Positions 7,667 to 17,460 of a DNA stretch of 46,661 nucleotides are shown here, piece after piece. Origin of the DNA: an uncultured Lachnospiraceae bacterium. GTDB lineage: Bacteria > Bacillota > Clostridia > Lachnospirales > Lachnospiraceae. The DNA lies in the NCBI GenBank assembly GCA_947169935.1, contig CAMVRS010000009.1, positions 1 through 46,661 on the forward strand, given 5' to 3'. A program made the translations under genes and the position numbers. Positions within the stretch are counted from its first letter, which is position 1. Each line of letters begins with the position of its first letter. The notes beneath the pieces were generated by a model. That model was not told the origin of the DNA. It ran no database searches and saw nothing but the letters and a program-made list of their open reading frames with translations.

Positions 7667-8683
7667 TTATTTGTTGAATGCTTTCTTTGCATTTTCTAAA
7701 GTCTCTATTACTTTATCGCACCAGCTGTCGAATTCCGGATCATCATTCTGGAATTCGGGATGATCCAGCACGTATTTTACGGTCATCTTTATGCCTTCTT
7801 CGGCAGAGACAGTTGCCTTAAAGTCAGGCACCAGTTTTTTGACTTTGCTGTTATCGAAGATTACGGTGTTTGCCTTATCGCCTATCAGGCTGCCGGTGAA
7901 ATCGTAATCGCTCATATCGGCAAGCATCTGTGAAGATACGTAATAGGGCTTTAACTCTACGCCAAGAGCGTCTGCGATGGCTTTATATATGCGGTTCCAG
8001 CTGATGCTTTCATCGGTGGTTATCTGGAAAGCTTCTCCGATAGCAGCGGGATTGCCAATCAGGCCTGCATAGGCTTTTGCAAAGTCGCTATTATGGGTTA
8101 TGGTCCAGAGAGAAGTGCCGTCGCCGTGGATTATTACGGGCTTTCCTTCTTTTATACGCTTGACCACCTGCCAGCTGCCGCCGTTTCCGTGCACGCCCAG
8201 AGGAACGCTTCGTTCATCATAGGTGTGGCTGGGACGAACTATCGTTACCGGGAAACCATCTTTTTTGTATCTTTCCAGCAGATATTCCTCACAGGCTATC
8301 TTGTTACGCGAATACTCCCAATAGGGATTGACCAGCGGAGTTTCTTCTGTGATCACATGGCTTTTGGGCGGCTTTTCATAAGCGGAAGCGGAGCTTATAT
8401 AAATGAACTGCTTCGTTATATCCTTAAAGAGCCGGTAGTCGCGTTCCAGCTGTTCAGGTACGAAACCGATGAACTCGCCTACACAGTCAAATTCCATGCC
8501 CTTAAGCTTTTCTGCGGTCTCTTCTTCGTTATTGATATCCGCGATGATGGTTTTCACATTAGCGGGGAGATCGGCATTGCGGTTACCTCTGTTCAGCAGA
8601 TAAAGTTCTTCGCCTCTTTCGGCTAAAAGCCTTGTTATCGCCATGCTGATGGTACCGGTTCCGCCTATAAACAATATCTTCAT
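7667..8683 (-). CDS. NAD-dependent epimerase/dehydratase family protein
   Basis: An extended short-chain dehydrogenase of 338 residues. The N-terminal nucleotide-binding motif GGTGTIS opens the protein (MKILFIGGTGTISMAITRLL), followed by strand/helix units with YISSASAYEKP in the catalytic region. The reading frame continues 40 codons upstream, but the ATG at 8683 has a GGGAGG site about 9 nt before it and begins directly at the dinucleotide-binding fold, so it is chosen as the start. Related proteins act on nucleotide sugars or, like plant CSP41, on RNA; the substrate here is unknown. It forms a two-gene operon with the downstream SDR gene. Confidence 0.85.
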   Translation of the reverse strand: MKILFIGGTGTISMAITRLLAERGEELYLLNRGNRNADLPANVKTIIADINNEEETAEKLKGMEFDCVGEFIGFVPEQLERDYRLFKDITKQFIYISSASAYEKPPKSHVITEETPLVNPYWEYSRNKIACEEYLLERYKKDGFPVTIVRPSHTYDERSVPLGVHGNGGSWQVVKRIKEGKPVIIHGDGTSLWTITHNSDFAKAYAGLIGNPAAIGEAFQITTDESISWNRIYKAIADALGVELKPYYVSSQMLADMSDYDFTGSLIGDKANTVIFDNSKVKKLVPDFKATVSAEEGIKMTVKYVLDHPEFQNDDPEFDSWCDKVIETLENAKKAFNK

Positions 8684-8731
8684 TCGAATCGCCTCCCTGT
8701 CAGAGCAATGGAAAACTGTAACGTTGTATGC

Positions 8732-8760
8732 ACGATACCATTTCGAAAAAAGGAAATCAA
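8732..8760 (-). promoter_or_regulatory. Possible promoter of the epimerase/SDR operon
   Basis: On the minus strand TTGATT (8755-8760) is followed after 17 bp by TATCGT (8732-8737) with an upstream TG. The -10 is weak. It points away from the clpB promoter in the same 263-bp intergenic region. Confidence 0.35.
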
Positions 8761-8843
8761 TGGCTTTGGGCACAAGTTGGAGATTAATACAATTTCTGTG
8801 CAAAAAAGTTATATTGACAGCAGAAAAAGCCGGTCATAATTCA

Positions 8844-8870
8844 TTAGCACTCACCCCTTGACAGTGCTAA
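8844..8870 (+). promoter_or_regulatory. CIRCE operator (HrcA site) of clpB
   Basis: TTAGCACTC (8844-8852), a 9-nt spacer and CAGTGCTAA (8862-8870). The canonical CIRCE element is TTAGCACTC-N9-GAGTGCTAA, so this has one mismatch in the right arm. It overlaps the -35 box of the clpB promoter, the expected position for HrcA repression. The hrcA gene itself is not in this window. Confidence 0.9.
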
Positions 8871-8886
8871 CAACGGGTGATATAGT
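8858..8886 (+). promoter_or_regulatory. clpB promoter
   Basis: Consensus TTGACA (8858-8863), 17 bp, TATAGT (8881-8886). The -35 box sits in the spacer and right arm of the CIRCE element. A second TTGACA at 8814-8819 could be an alternative upstream promoter with a poor -10. Confidence 0.8.
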
Positions 8887-8946
8887 AGTATCCGTAAGGC
8901 GATAGTGCCATATATAGCATGCAGATGCAAAGGGAGGTGAAGTTAT

Positions 8947-11529
8947 ATGAACATTCAGAAATTTACACAGAATTCGATACAGGCAGTCAATGACTGCGAA
9001 AAGCTGGCCGTGGAGTACGGCAACCAGGAGATAGAACAGGAGCATCTGCTTAATGCACTGCTTGGGCTTGATGAATCACTTATTTTAAAACTTGTTGAGA
9101 AGATGGAGATCAACACCGAGCACTTTAAGGACAGGGCGCTGCAGGCTCTCAAAAAGAGGGTTAAGGTACAGGGCGGCGATCTGCGTATCGGACCGGATCT
9201 TAATAAGGTGCTGATAAGTGCGGAGGATGAGGCAAAGGCCATGGGTGATGACTACGTTTCCGTAGAGCACCTGATGCTGGCAATGATAGCCCATCCCAAT
9301 AAAGAGATAAAGGCGCTGTTTACGGAATACGGCTTTACCAGGGAGCGTTTTCTTATGGCTCTCCAGACCGTAAGGGGCAATCAGCGTGTGACCAGCGATA
9401 ATCCCGAGGCAACCTATGATACCCTTGAGAAATACGGACAGGATCTTGTGGAGAAGGCAAGAAAGCAGAAGCTGGATCCCGTTATAGGCCGTGATGCGGA
9501 GATACGTAATGTTATCCGTATCCTTTCAAGAAAGACTAAGAACAATCCCGTTCTAATCGGTGAACCCGGCGTAGGTAAGACTGCCGTAGTCGAAGGTCTG
9601 GCACAACGTATAGTCCGGGGTGATGTTCCCGGCGGCCTTAAGGATAAAAAGATATTCGGCCTGGATATGGGTGCCCTGGTAGCAGGCGCAAAGTACAGGG
9701 GCGAATTTGAGGAACGTCTCAAAGCCGTACTTGAGGAAGTAAAGAAGAGCGACGGCCAGATAATCCTCTTTATAGATGAGCTGCATACCATAGTGGGCGC
9801 GGGCAAGACAGACGGTGCTCTGGATGCAGGCAATATGCTTAAACCCATGCTTGCAAGAGGCGAGCTGCATTGCATAGGTGCCACCACTCTGGATGAATAC
9901 AGGAAGTATATCGAAAAGGATCCGGCTCTGGAGAGACGTTTCCAGCCTGTGCAGGTGGATGAGCCTACAGTTGAAGATACCATATCCATACTGCGTGGAC
10001 TAAAGGAAAGATACGAGGTCTATCACGGTGTAAAGATACTGGATAATGCGCTGGTCAGTGCAGCAATGCTTTCCAACCGTTATATCACCGACCGTTTCCT
10101 GCCCGATAAGGCTATAGACCTTGTAGATGAGGCCTGCGCTCTGATAAAGACCGAGCTGGACACTATGCCTACCGAGCTTGATGAGGCATCCCGCCGTATC
10201 ATGCAGATGGAGATAGAGGTGGCGGCCCTTAAGAAAGAGGACGATAACTTAAGCCGTGAGCGCCTGGAGGATCTGCAGAAGGAACTGGCCGGAGAGAAGG
10301 AAGAATTTGAAAAGGCCAAGGCCCAGTGGGAGAACGAAAAGGCTGCTGTAGATAAGGTTTCAAAGATCCGTGAGGAGATAGAAGCAGTAAACAACGAGAT
10401 CCAGATAGCGCAGCGTGAGGGCAATTACGAAAAGGCCGGAGAGCTTTCCTACGGTAAGCTGCCCGAACTTAAGCGTGCCCTTGAGCAGGAAGAGGAGACT
10501 GCCGGTAAGAAAGAAAACCGCCTGGTGCATGAGAACGTATCCGATGAAGAGATAGCACGTATCATATCCAGATGGACTGGCATACCCGTAAGCAAGTTAA
10601 ACGAGAGCGAGCGTAATAAGACCCTGCATCTGGATGAGGAGCTGCATAAACGTGTCATAGGTCAGGATGAGGCTGTTACCAAGGTAAGCGAGGCTATAAT
10701 CAGATCTAAGGCCGGCATTAAAGATCCTTCCAAACCCATAGGATCATTCCTGTTCCTGGGACCTACCGGCGTAGGTAAGACGGAGCTGGCTAAATCCCTG
10801 GCAGCGACGCTGTTTGACGACGAGAGCAACATGGTCCGTATCGATATGAGCGAATATATGGAGAAGCATTCCGTATCAAGGCTGATCGGAGCGCCTCCGG
10901 GATATGTGGGTTATGACGAAGGCGGCCAGCTTACCGAGGCAGTACGCCGCAAGCCTTATTCCGTAGTCCTCTTTGATGAGGTGGAGAAGGCACATCCCGA
11001 TGTATTCAATATATTGCTGCAGGTGCTGGATGACGGGCGTATCACCGATTCCCAGGGCCGCACCGTAGATTTTAAAAATACCATACTTATCATGACCTCC
11101 AACATAGGTTCCCAGAGCCTGCTGGAAGGTATAGATGATGACGGCAATATCACGCAGGAGGCTCAGGACGCCGCAGAAGCACAGCTTAAGCTGCACTTCA
11201 GGCCGGAGTTCTTAAACCGCCTGGACGAGATCATCCTCTTTAAGCCTTTGACCAAGGACAACATAGGCGGCATAGTAAACCTGATCATGAAGGATCTGAA
11301 TGCACGTCTCTCCGAAAGAGAGATAAGCGTGGAGCTTTCCGACGACGCCCGCAAGCTCATAGTAGATGAGGGCTACGATCCCATCTACGGCGCAAGACCG
11401 CTGAAGCGCTACATCCAGAAGACTGTTGAGACCTTAGCCGCCAAGCTGATCCTTTCCGGCAGCATCTCACAGGGCGACACCATCCTGATCGAGGCCGCCG
11501 GCGAAGACCTTAAGGCTGTGAAGAAATAA
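8947..11529 (+). CDS. clpB: ATP-dependent disaggregase ClpB
   Basis: The 860-residue protein has the full ClpB layout. An N-terminal Clp repeat domain (about 1-150) is followed by AAA+ module 1 with Walker A GEPGVGKT (residues 205-212). Next come a long coiled-coil middle domain (about 395-530, the M-domain that separates ClpB from ClpA/ClpC) and AAA+ module 2 with GPTGVGKT (from residue 605). It ends with a C-terminal oligomerisation region. ClpB works as a cytoplasmic hexamer with DnaK to rescue aggregated proteins after heat stress. The ATG has an excellent GGGAGGTG ribosome site. Control by HrcA is indicated by the CIRCE element overlapping its promoter. Confidence 0.97.
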   Translation: MNIQKFTQNSIQAVNDCEKLAVEYGNQEIEQEHLLNALLGLDESLILKLVEKMEINTEHFKDRALQALKKRVKVQGGDLRIGPDLNKVLISAEDEAKAMGDDYVSVEHLMLAMIAHPNKEIKALFTEYGFTRERFLMALQTVRGNQRVTSDNPEATYDTLEKYGQDLVEKARKQKLDPVIGRDAEIRNVIRILSRKTKNNPVLIGEPGVGKTAVVEGLAQRIVRGDVPGGLKDKKIFGLDMGALVAGAKYRGEFEERLKAVLEEVKKSDGQIILFIDELHTIVGAGKTDGALDAGNMLKPMLARGELHCIGATTLDEYRKYIEKDPALERRFQPVQVDEPTVEDTISILRGLKERYEVYHGVKILDNALVSAAMLSNRYITDRFLPDKAIDLVDEACALIKTELDTMPTELDEASRRIMQMEIEVAALKKEDDNLSRERLEDLQKELAGEKEEFEKAKAQWENEKAAVDKVSKIREEIEAVNNEIQIAQREGNYEKAGELSYGKLPELKRALEQEEETAGKKENRLVHENVSDEEIARIISRWTGIPVSKLNESERNKTLHLDEELHKRVIGQDEAVTKVSEAIIRSKAGIKDPSKPIGSFLFLGPTGVGKTELAKSLAATLFDDESNMVRIDMSEYMEKHSVSRLIGAPPGYVGYDEGGQLTEAVRRKPYSVVLFDEVEKAHPDVFNILLQVLDDGRITDSQGRTVDFKNTILIMTSNIGSQSLLEGIDDDGNITQEAQDAAEAQLKLHFRPEFLNRLDEIILFKPLTKDNIGGIVNLIMKDLNARLSEREISVELSDDARKLIVDEGYDPIYGARPLKRYIQKTVETLAAKLILSGSISQGDTILIEAAGEDLKAVKK

Positions 11530-11582
11530 ACACCGTGAAGTATCCCGGTCAGGGGGCACACGCAGAGCGTGCTCGGATCATA

Positions 11583-11794
11583 CCCGGCAGCGGACACACA
11601 CAGAGCTGACGCAGCGTTGCCGCAGCACTTAATAAGCGTGCCCTGCCCAATCTTGCCCCGCAGAACTGTTTGAACGCAGCTCACGCAATTAGCGTGAGCA
11701 AGTGAGTTTCAAGGGGCAAGTCGGTTTCAGGGCAGGGTGCGCGAATTTAGTGCGGAGGCACAGCGGAGTCAGCCTGTGCGCGTACGCTGCCGGG
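11583..11794. repeat. 212-nt near-continuous palindrome (structured RNA or MITE-like element)
   Basis: This is the core of the only gene-free stretch over 300 bp (11530-11932). Nested complementary arms, from outside in, are: 11583-11592 with 11785-11794 (10 bp, perfect); 11599-11610 with 11768-11778 (11 pairs, one bulge); 11618-11621 with 11757-11760; 11625-11629 with 11749-11753; 11636-11648 with 11730-11742 (13 pairs, two of them G-U); 11652-11659 with 11713-11720 (8 bp, perfect); 11670-11674 with 11708-11712; and 11679-11686 with 11692-11699 (8 bp, perfect, loop AATTA). No credible ORF or transposase lies inside. It sits after clpB and before that transcript's terminator, so it would appear in the clpB 3' UTR. 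Confidence 0.8.
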
Positions 11795-11885
11795 GCTATC
11801 ACAGCGGAATCGAGCGTGTCACAGATCATGCCCGTCTGCTAAGCCGTTAGAAAGGATGGACCGGAGCAATCACCGAAAATGATTT

Positions 11886-11915
11886 AACACTACCTGTTTA
11901 AGGTAGTGTTTTTTT
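11886..11915 (+). terminator. Rho-independent terminator downstream of clpB
   Basis: AACACTACCT (11886-11895) pairs perfectly with AGGTAGTGTT (11901-11910) around GTTTA, followed by a T-run to 11915. Only four bases separate the T-run from the TATAAT of the next gene. Confidence 0.92.
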
Positions 11916-11916
11916 A

Positions 11917-11925
11917 TGCTATAAT
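11917..11925 (+). promoter_or_regulatory. Extended -10 promoter of the PpiC-like lipoprotein gene
   Basis: TGCTATAAT gives an extended -10 with a consensus hexamer at 11920-11925. The GTG at 11933 follows after 7 nt. No good -35 is visible: the position 17 bp upstream, TTTAAG, lies in the loop and right arm of the terminator. Confidence 0.6.
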
Positions 11926-11932
11926 CTTGCGT

Positions 11933-12970
11933 GTGAAAAAACAAAGAGTGAAAAAACATATATTATTATTGTGTATTTGCATCTGCGTTCTCTTTAGTGC
12001 CTGCAAGAAGCAGGTAGTCCTTACCACAGGTTTCTGGGAAGATGAGATCTTTCGTGTGGAGGACAGCCATTGTGTAAAGGCAGAGGTAATGGTCTATCTG
12101 TATAATCTCCACGAGCAGTACGAAAACTCTTTTGGCAGCGGCATATGGTCTGCGGGCGGCACAGGCGTGGATCTTAAGCAGAATCTTAAGCAGACCGTTC
12201 TGGCCAGGCTGGCAAAGATAAAGCTTATGAATATCATGGCCGAACGCTACCAGGTGACGCTCTCCGATGCTGAAAGGTCGAAGGCACAGCAGGCGGCCGG
12301 CGTGTATTATGCATCGCTTACTCCCGGGGAGCTGGAGATCATGAGCGGCCTCACCGAAGAAATGGTAGTTAAAATGTACGAGGAATATGCGGTGGCGGGC
12401 CGTCTGTATGATAAACTGACAGAGAGCGTCAATACCGAGATAAGCGATGATGAGGCAAGGGTAGTCAGGCTTCACCAGATAGCGCTGCTTAGGGAAACGC
12501 AGGACGAAAACGGTAATGTGGTCCGCGCGAATGAGGCCCAGCTTCAGGTCAGGGCGGCGCAGATCATGGAGCGCCTGCAGGAAGGGGAAGATTTCGATAC
12601 CCTGGCGTATTCGTATAATGATGCTGCAGAGATCAGTATAGATATGGTCAAAGGGGAAAAGGATGAGGAGGTGGAAAAACTCTGCTTTGCTCTTTCTGAG
12701 GATGAGATCGGCGGCCCCGTTTCCGGAGGGGACGGCGTATATATCTTTAAGTGCATTAGTACATATGACCGGCAGCAGACAGAAGAAAGAAAGCTTAAAC
12801 TGGCAAATGAGAGAAAGAAGGAGAGCTTCGATGCGCGTTATGAGGAATTTGCATCGGGCATGGAGATATATTTAAATGAGGATCTCTGGAACAGCGTAAC
12901 CCTGGAGAACGTCAGCGATAAGGGCAAAACGGATTTCTTTGAGATATATGAAAGGTTTTTCGGAAAATGA
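11933..12970 (+). CDS. PpiC/SurA-like peptidyl-prolyl isomerase lipoprotein
   Basis: About 345 residues with a lipoprotein signal (lipobox LFSAC, lipidated Cys24 counted from 11933), then an N-terminal helical chaperone-like region. A C-terminal parvulin-type domain follows, seen in EGEDFDTLAYSYNDAAE and ALSEDEIGGPVSGGDGVYIF. The family folds secreted proteins on the outer membrane face. The start is uncertain: the frame is open from 11906, but GTG codons at 11933 and 11948 lie just before the signal peptide. The -10 box at 11920-11925 makes the upstream part untranscribed. Neither GTG has a strong ribosome site, so a leaderless GTG start is likely. The M13 peptidase lipoprotein gene follows. 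Confidence 0.78.
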   Translation: MKKQRVKKHILLLCICICVLFSACKKQVVLTTGFWEDEIFRVEDSHCVKAEVMVYLYNLHEQYENSFGSGIWSAGGTGVDLKQNLKQTVLARLAKIKLMNIMAERYQVTLSDAERSKAQQAAGVYYASLTPGELEIMSGLTEEMVVKMYEEYAVAGRLYDKLTESVNTEISDDEARVVRLHQIALLRETQDENGNVVRANEAQLQVRAAQIMERLQEGEDFDTLAYSYNDAAEISIDMVKGEKDEEVEKLCFALSEDEIGGPVSGGDGVYIFKCISTYDRQQTEERKLKLANERKKESFDARYEEFASGMEIYLNEDLWNSVTLENVSDKGKTDFFEIYERFFGK

Positions 12971-13012
12971 TCTGCAGCTTGGCTTATCATGTTCCGGATA
13001 AGGGGGAGAGGA

Positions 13013-15010
13013 ATGAATAAAAGTATAAACCAGATCCTGTCTCTGGTGATCGCCGGCAGTCTTTTGTTATCAGCCTGCGGCACAGAGGAAGGAACAGCCG
13101 GGGCAAAGAAACCGGATATCACCGATGAAGGGTATATAGATACCCTTACTCCAAAGAATGATTTCTACGGATATGTAAATGCACACAGCCTGATGGAAAT
13201 GGATCTGGATGGAAAATCAGCCAGGGGTACGCTTTATGATCTGGGGGATGAGGTCAGTGAGCAGCTGAACGATATAATAGATGAGATAGCGGCCTCTGAT
13301 GAAGCATATGCACCCGGAAGCAATGAACAGCTGATACATGATCTTTATCATCAGGCCTATGATTTCTTTGAGGACGGATCCGTAATGGAAAAGAAGGATC
13401 TGGTACTTGTTGACGGTATTATAGAGAAGATAGAAGCCGTATCCGATACGGATGAACTCTTTACTGTATGGTCGGAAATGGTATCCGATTATGGTATTTA
13501 TCCGGTCATAGGGTGTCTGGTAAATGATAATATCTACGATATTGATGAAAAGATCCTGACCATAGCATGTATTTTCCCTGTTGATCTGGAAAGCATCAAG
13601 CAAAGCGAGATCAAGGCCATATCCTACAGGGATTCCTATGTTGACAGATTTAAACGCTTTGGCATAAACGGTGACGAGGCCAAACAGCGTTCGATGGATA
13701 TGCTTTATACATTCTTTGAGATCGCCGGCCATACGGATCTGGCGTATGCGAAAGGCGATAAAGAACTTGAGGATTGCTATAATCTGTTTTCCGATGAGGA
13801 AGCAAAGGAAATGATGGGAGCAGACTGGTATTACAGGCTGCTGGAAAGCATGGGTATGAAAGAAAAGGACATAAGCAAGGTGCTTGTTCCCGATCCCGAA
13901 CAGGTGCAGTGCGTTCTGTCGCTTATGGATGAAGAACATCTGCGTGTCTGGAAAGACTGCACTTTAATGAGCATCATGGAACAGAGCGATGCTTTCCTTC
14001 CGGCAAAATACAATCTTTCTACGCCGGTGGAAGTTACCAGCCAGAGGCTTGCCAGATATTATGTGAAAACATATCTGGAAAAGCAGCTGTCGGAGATCTA
14101 TGCCGAAAGGTTTTTTGATGATAATAAGGAGGAATATATCCGAGAGCTTTGCAGTGAGATAAGGGATGAGTATTACATCCTGATAAATAATGCAGAATGG
14201 CTCACGGAGGAAGGCAGGGCGATTCTTGGCCGTAAGCTTGATACCATGAAGTTTTATATAGGCTGCGGGGAGCCGCATACCGTCGATCCCAAAGACGCAG
14301 AGCTTATCGGCGACACTATGCTTAAGACCTATTATAACTTCCAGAAAAAGGCTGTAGCGGAGCTCGTTGGGTCTATAGAAGAACATGGGGAATCCGATCC
14401 TTTTGATGATATGAGTGCGTCAACCGTGAATGCCTGTTATGTTGCGGCAGGAAACTATGTGATCATTACAGCGGCAATACTTAACGAGCCTGTTCTGGAT
14501 ATGAACGCCGACCGTGCCCATAATCTGGGCTATATAGGCGCCATAATAGGGCATGAGATATCTCATGCTTTTGACAGTTACGGGATAAAGTACAATGAGC
14601 TGGGCAATTATGATCCTGACCAAATGCCGGAAGAAGATATCAGGGCGTTTAAGGAACTGCAGGAGAAGGCGATAGAGTATTATAACGGTTTTACGGTGCT
14701 GAGTGCCCATGTAAAGGGCAAGCTGACCCTGGGTGAGAATCTGGCCGATATCAGCGGCGTGCAGTGCATGCTTGCATTAGCCGGCAGCAGGGAAGAACAG
14801 AAGAAATTCTTTGAGAGTTACGCCGAATACTGGAAGAAACTCACTTTAGATACTTACGCCAAAGATCTTCTGAAAGTGGATGAGCATGCTCCTTCTTCAG
14901 TGAGGGTGAATGCCGTGGTAGCTTGTTTTGATGAATATTATGATATCTATGATGTTACGGAGGGCGATCCCATGTATATAGCTCCCGAGAACAGGATAAG
15001 GAGGTGGTAA
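13013..15010 (+). CDS. M13 family metallopeptidase lipoprotein
   Basis: This 665-residue lipoprotein (lipobox LLLSAC) contains a neprilysin-type zinc site: HEISH (His514, His518) and the third ligand Glu575 in GENLAD. The C-terminal RVN...F segment and the closing RIRRW also match the M13 family, which cuts short peptides. The frame is open from 12989, but the ATG at 13013 follows GGGGGAGAGG and starts directly at the signal peptide, so it is chosen. It probably acts at the outer surface of the membrane. The permease gene begins 1 nt after its stop, which ties the peptidase to the ABC system. Confidence 0.9.
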   Translation: MNKSINQILSLVIAGSLLLSACGTEEGTAGAKKPDITDEGYIDTLTPKNDFYGYVNAHSLMEMDLDGKSARGTLYDLGDEVSEQLNDIIDEIAASDEAYAPGSNEQLIHDLYHQAYDFFEDGSVMEKKDLVLVDGIIEKIEAVSDTDELFTVWSEMVSDYGIYPVIGCLVNDNIYDIDEKILTIACIFPVDLESIKQSEIKAISYRDSYVDRFKRFGINGDEAKQRSMDMLYTFFEIAGHTDLAYAKGDKELEDCYNLFSDEEAKEMMGADWYYRLLESMGMKEKDISKVLVPDPEQVQCVLSLMDEEHLRVWKDCTLMSIMEQSDAFLPAKYNLSTPVEVTSQRLARYYVKTYLEKQLSEIYAERFFDDNKEEYIRELCSEIRDEYYILINNAEWLTEEGRAILGRKLDTMKFYIGCGEPHTVDPKDAELIGDTMLKTYYNFQKKAVAELVGSIEEHGESDPFDDMSASTVNACYVAAGNYVIITAAILNEPVLDMNADRAHNLGYIGAIIGHEISHAFDSYGIKYNELGNYDPDQMPEEDIRAFKELQEKAIEYYNGFTVLSAHVKGKLTLGENLADISGVQCMLALAGSREEQKKFFESYAEYWKKLTLDTYAKDLLKVDEHAPSSVRVNAVVACFDEYYDIYDVTEGDPMYIAPENRIRRW

Positions 15011-15011
15011 G

Positions 15012-17444
15012 ATGCTCCTTAAATATACGCTTAAAAACATCTTTCAAAAACCCGGAAGACTTATAGTCCTTATGCTCTGTCTTATAGCTGCATGTTTCTT
15101 CGGTTTCCTTGCGGTTGATTTCGGAGGATCTCTGAAAAATATCGTCGGTTCATTATATACCGGCAATATGGGAAAAACAGACTATATACTGATCTCTCTG
15201 TCGAAGGAAGGCATAGAGGGTGAGGATTTCAGCGGAGCGGGCCCGGTCAATATGTGCTACCGCGCCTACAGGATAAAGACGGAAACGGAAAGACGCGAGA
15301 AGGATTACAGTTATGCGATATCAACAGAGGCGCATTACTGGTTTTTCGGCGATCACGAAAAAGCCGTTGAGATGGGAGTATGTCCTGCCGTTTCGGATCC
15401 GGGATTGGGAGAAGCTTTCATAGGGAAAGAATACAGCGAGGAATTCGGGATAAAAGAAGGCGATACCGTGATCCTTAAAAACACTGATAACGAAGATGTA
15501 GAGTTTAAGGTAACAGGTATTTTTGAGGAGATAGGAGCACTTAAGGAGGGATACTCCGGCTTAATATCAAAGGAGTCCGCATATCAGTTACTGGGTTATA
15601 AGAATTTCAAACAGGCGTATCTGGATCTTCTGAATGACAACTATGATGAATTCGAAGAGTATATGCAGAAAGAGCATCCCGGTATCACCGTCATAACGGC
15701 ATACGGAGATGAGGCTGTTCTTAACATGCTGACTAATCTCTCCTATATCGTGTACCTGCTGTTTGTGCTGGTATTTGCCCTGGTGATTTTTGTCACCATA
15801 AGTTTTACCGAAAAGATACTGACCGAAAGAATGTCCGTTATAGGCACGCTGAGGAGTATCGGCATGTCCATGAAAAGGACTACCTTCATACTGCTTTTTG
15901 AGAATGTGATCTACGGTCTGGCCGGAAGCGGACTGGCACTGATATTTTACCTTATCTTCAGGAAGATCATGGAAAATTCGCTGTCGGAGGAAACCATGGG
16001 TACGGGACTTGGGCACATTAACATACCTCTTTTCCTGCTGGTGATAGCGGGAGCCGTACTCATACAGATACTGATCCCGCTTAAGGAAGTGCTCAAGGCG
16101 GTAAAGACCTCTATAAGGGATATTATCTTTGAGAACAGGGATACGGAATGCAGGATATCCATAAGAAAGACCATTGCGGGCTATGCGCTTATCGTCGCAG
16201 GATCTGTAACGGGACTCTGCATAGACAACATCGTGCTGGATATCATCTGCATATTGCTGATCATAGTGGGCGGCGGAATGTGCATACAGTTTACGGTACG
16301 GTTCCTGACAGAAAAACTGGCGGTACTGTTCGGTAAGATAAGGATGCCTGTGGCGGAACTTGCAGCCATGGAATGCGGAACTAAAAAGACCAATGCCGGC
16401 AACGCTGTTCTGACCATTGTAGCGGTAACGGCTTCCATAGCGGTATTTGTAATGGGCAGTTCAATGATCTATGCAATGAACAAGCCTGAGTATGATACGG
16501 ATGTAGTTATAACCAACATATTTGAAAGCAGAGCCGATGACTATGCTTACTGTGATGAATATGAGAGCATCACCGAGAAGGAGTTTTATTACAACACATC
16601 TGAAAGTATCAGATATGGCAGCAGTGAAGATGAGTTCTTCAGTATCTGGGCGCTGCCTGAGACGGATCAGTATATTGCCTTCGGAAAACTGCCGGATGAG
16701 CTGGCTGATGATGAGATGTTCATCAATGTAACAGCGGCGCAGACCATGCATGTTAAAGTCGGTGATACGATAAATATCAGGTTTCACAGCGACGGTCTGT
16801 TCCCTAAAGACCTGATGATGAGAGTGGCCGGGATAAGTGAAGAGGATAAGTTTGGTGAAGGCGCGATGATCATGATCAATGCAAAAAACTATAAAGAGCT
16901 TTATGATGATGATATCGGCATGATACTTATCAGATCCACAGATCCGGATAAACTTGTGCATCAGCTTGAAGCTGCCCTGACAGATGGCGAGGTCGTGAAG
17001 AGCAACGAAAAGCTGATCGAGGAGACGGAAGAGGATAACAAGGATATAAACCTTATCCTCTATATGATCACCCTGGCTGCAATGGGGCTTACACTGGTAG
17101 GAATTTCCGGAAATCAGGTGATAGGTTTTGTAAGCCGCAAGAAAGAATACGCCATGCTTCATTCCACAGCCTGCTCGCGAAAGAAGATCATAAGGATGAT
17201 ACTTGCAGAAAACGCGATGCTCTTTGGTATTTCGGTAGTATCGGCGGCAGTGATCGCAATTCCGGCAGTACTGCTGATATCAAAGGTATTCAGGCTGACA
17301 AATCTGGGAATGATCATGGAAGCACGCTTTGATACGCTGGCGGGATGCGCGCTGCTTTTGTGGCTGATCACCATGCTTACGGCGGGTACGCCAATAAGAG
17401 GTCTTAAGAAGATGAACACCGCAGTTGAGATGAAGTACGAATAA
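15012..17444 (+). CDS. ABC transporter permease, FtsX/MacB-like
   Basis: The 810-residue protein has two FtsX-type halves. Each has a membrane segment and large extracellular loop, then a cluster of three membrane helices near residues 240-360. The pattern repeats in the second half, ending with helices at about 675-800. Such permeases work in mechanotransmission, lipoprotein or peptide export, or antimicrobial-peptide resistance, powered by a separate ATPase. That ATPase lies 16 nt downstream. An AAGGAGG site precedes the ATG, and the gene starts right after the M13 peptidase stop. Confidence 0.9.
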   Translation: MLLKYTLKNIFQKPGRLIVLMLCLIAACFFGFLAVDFGGSLKNIVGSLYTGNMGKTDYILISLSKEGIEGEDFSGAGPVNMCYRAYRIKTETERREKDYSYAISTEAHYWFFGDHEKAVEMGVCPAVSDPGLGEAFIGKEYSEEFGIKEGDTVILKNTDNEDVEFKVTGIFEEIGALKEGYSGLISKESAYQLLGYKNFKQAYLDLLNDNYDEFEEYMQKEHPGITVITAYGDEAVLNMLTNLSYIVYLLFVLVFALVIFVTISFTEKILTERMSVIGTLRSIGMSMKRTTFILLFENVIYGLAGSGLALIFYLIFRKIMENSLSEETMGTGLGHINIPLFLLVIAGAVLIQILIPLKEVLKAVKTSIRDIIFENRDTECRISIRKTIAGYALIVAGSVTGLCIDNIVLDIICILLIIVGGGMCIQFTVRFLTEKLAVLFGKIRMPVAELAAMECGTKKTNAGNAVLTIVAVTASIAVFVMGSSMIYAMNKPEYDTDVVITNIFESRADDYAYCDEYESITEKEFYYNTSESIRYGSSEDEFFSIWALPETDQYIAFGKLPDELADDEMFINVTAAQTMHVKVGDTINIRFHSDGLFPKDLMMRVAGISEEDKFGEGAMIMINAKNYKELYDDDIGMILIRSTDPDKLVHQLEAALTDGEVVKSNEKLIEETEEDNKDINLILYMITLAAMGLTLVGISGNQVIGFVSRKKEYAMLHSTACSRKKIIRMILAENAMLFGISVVSAAVIAIPAVLLISKVFRLTNLGMIMEARFDTLAGCALLLWLITMLTAGTPIRGLKKMNTAVEMKYE

Positions 17445-17460
17445 CAGGAGGAGCATATAT

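Noticed and set aside
11409-11684. Minus-strand open frame running into the palindromic element
   Set aside because: It starts inside the hairpin, ends within clpB, and has no ribosome site; the DNA is better explained by paired arms.
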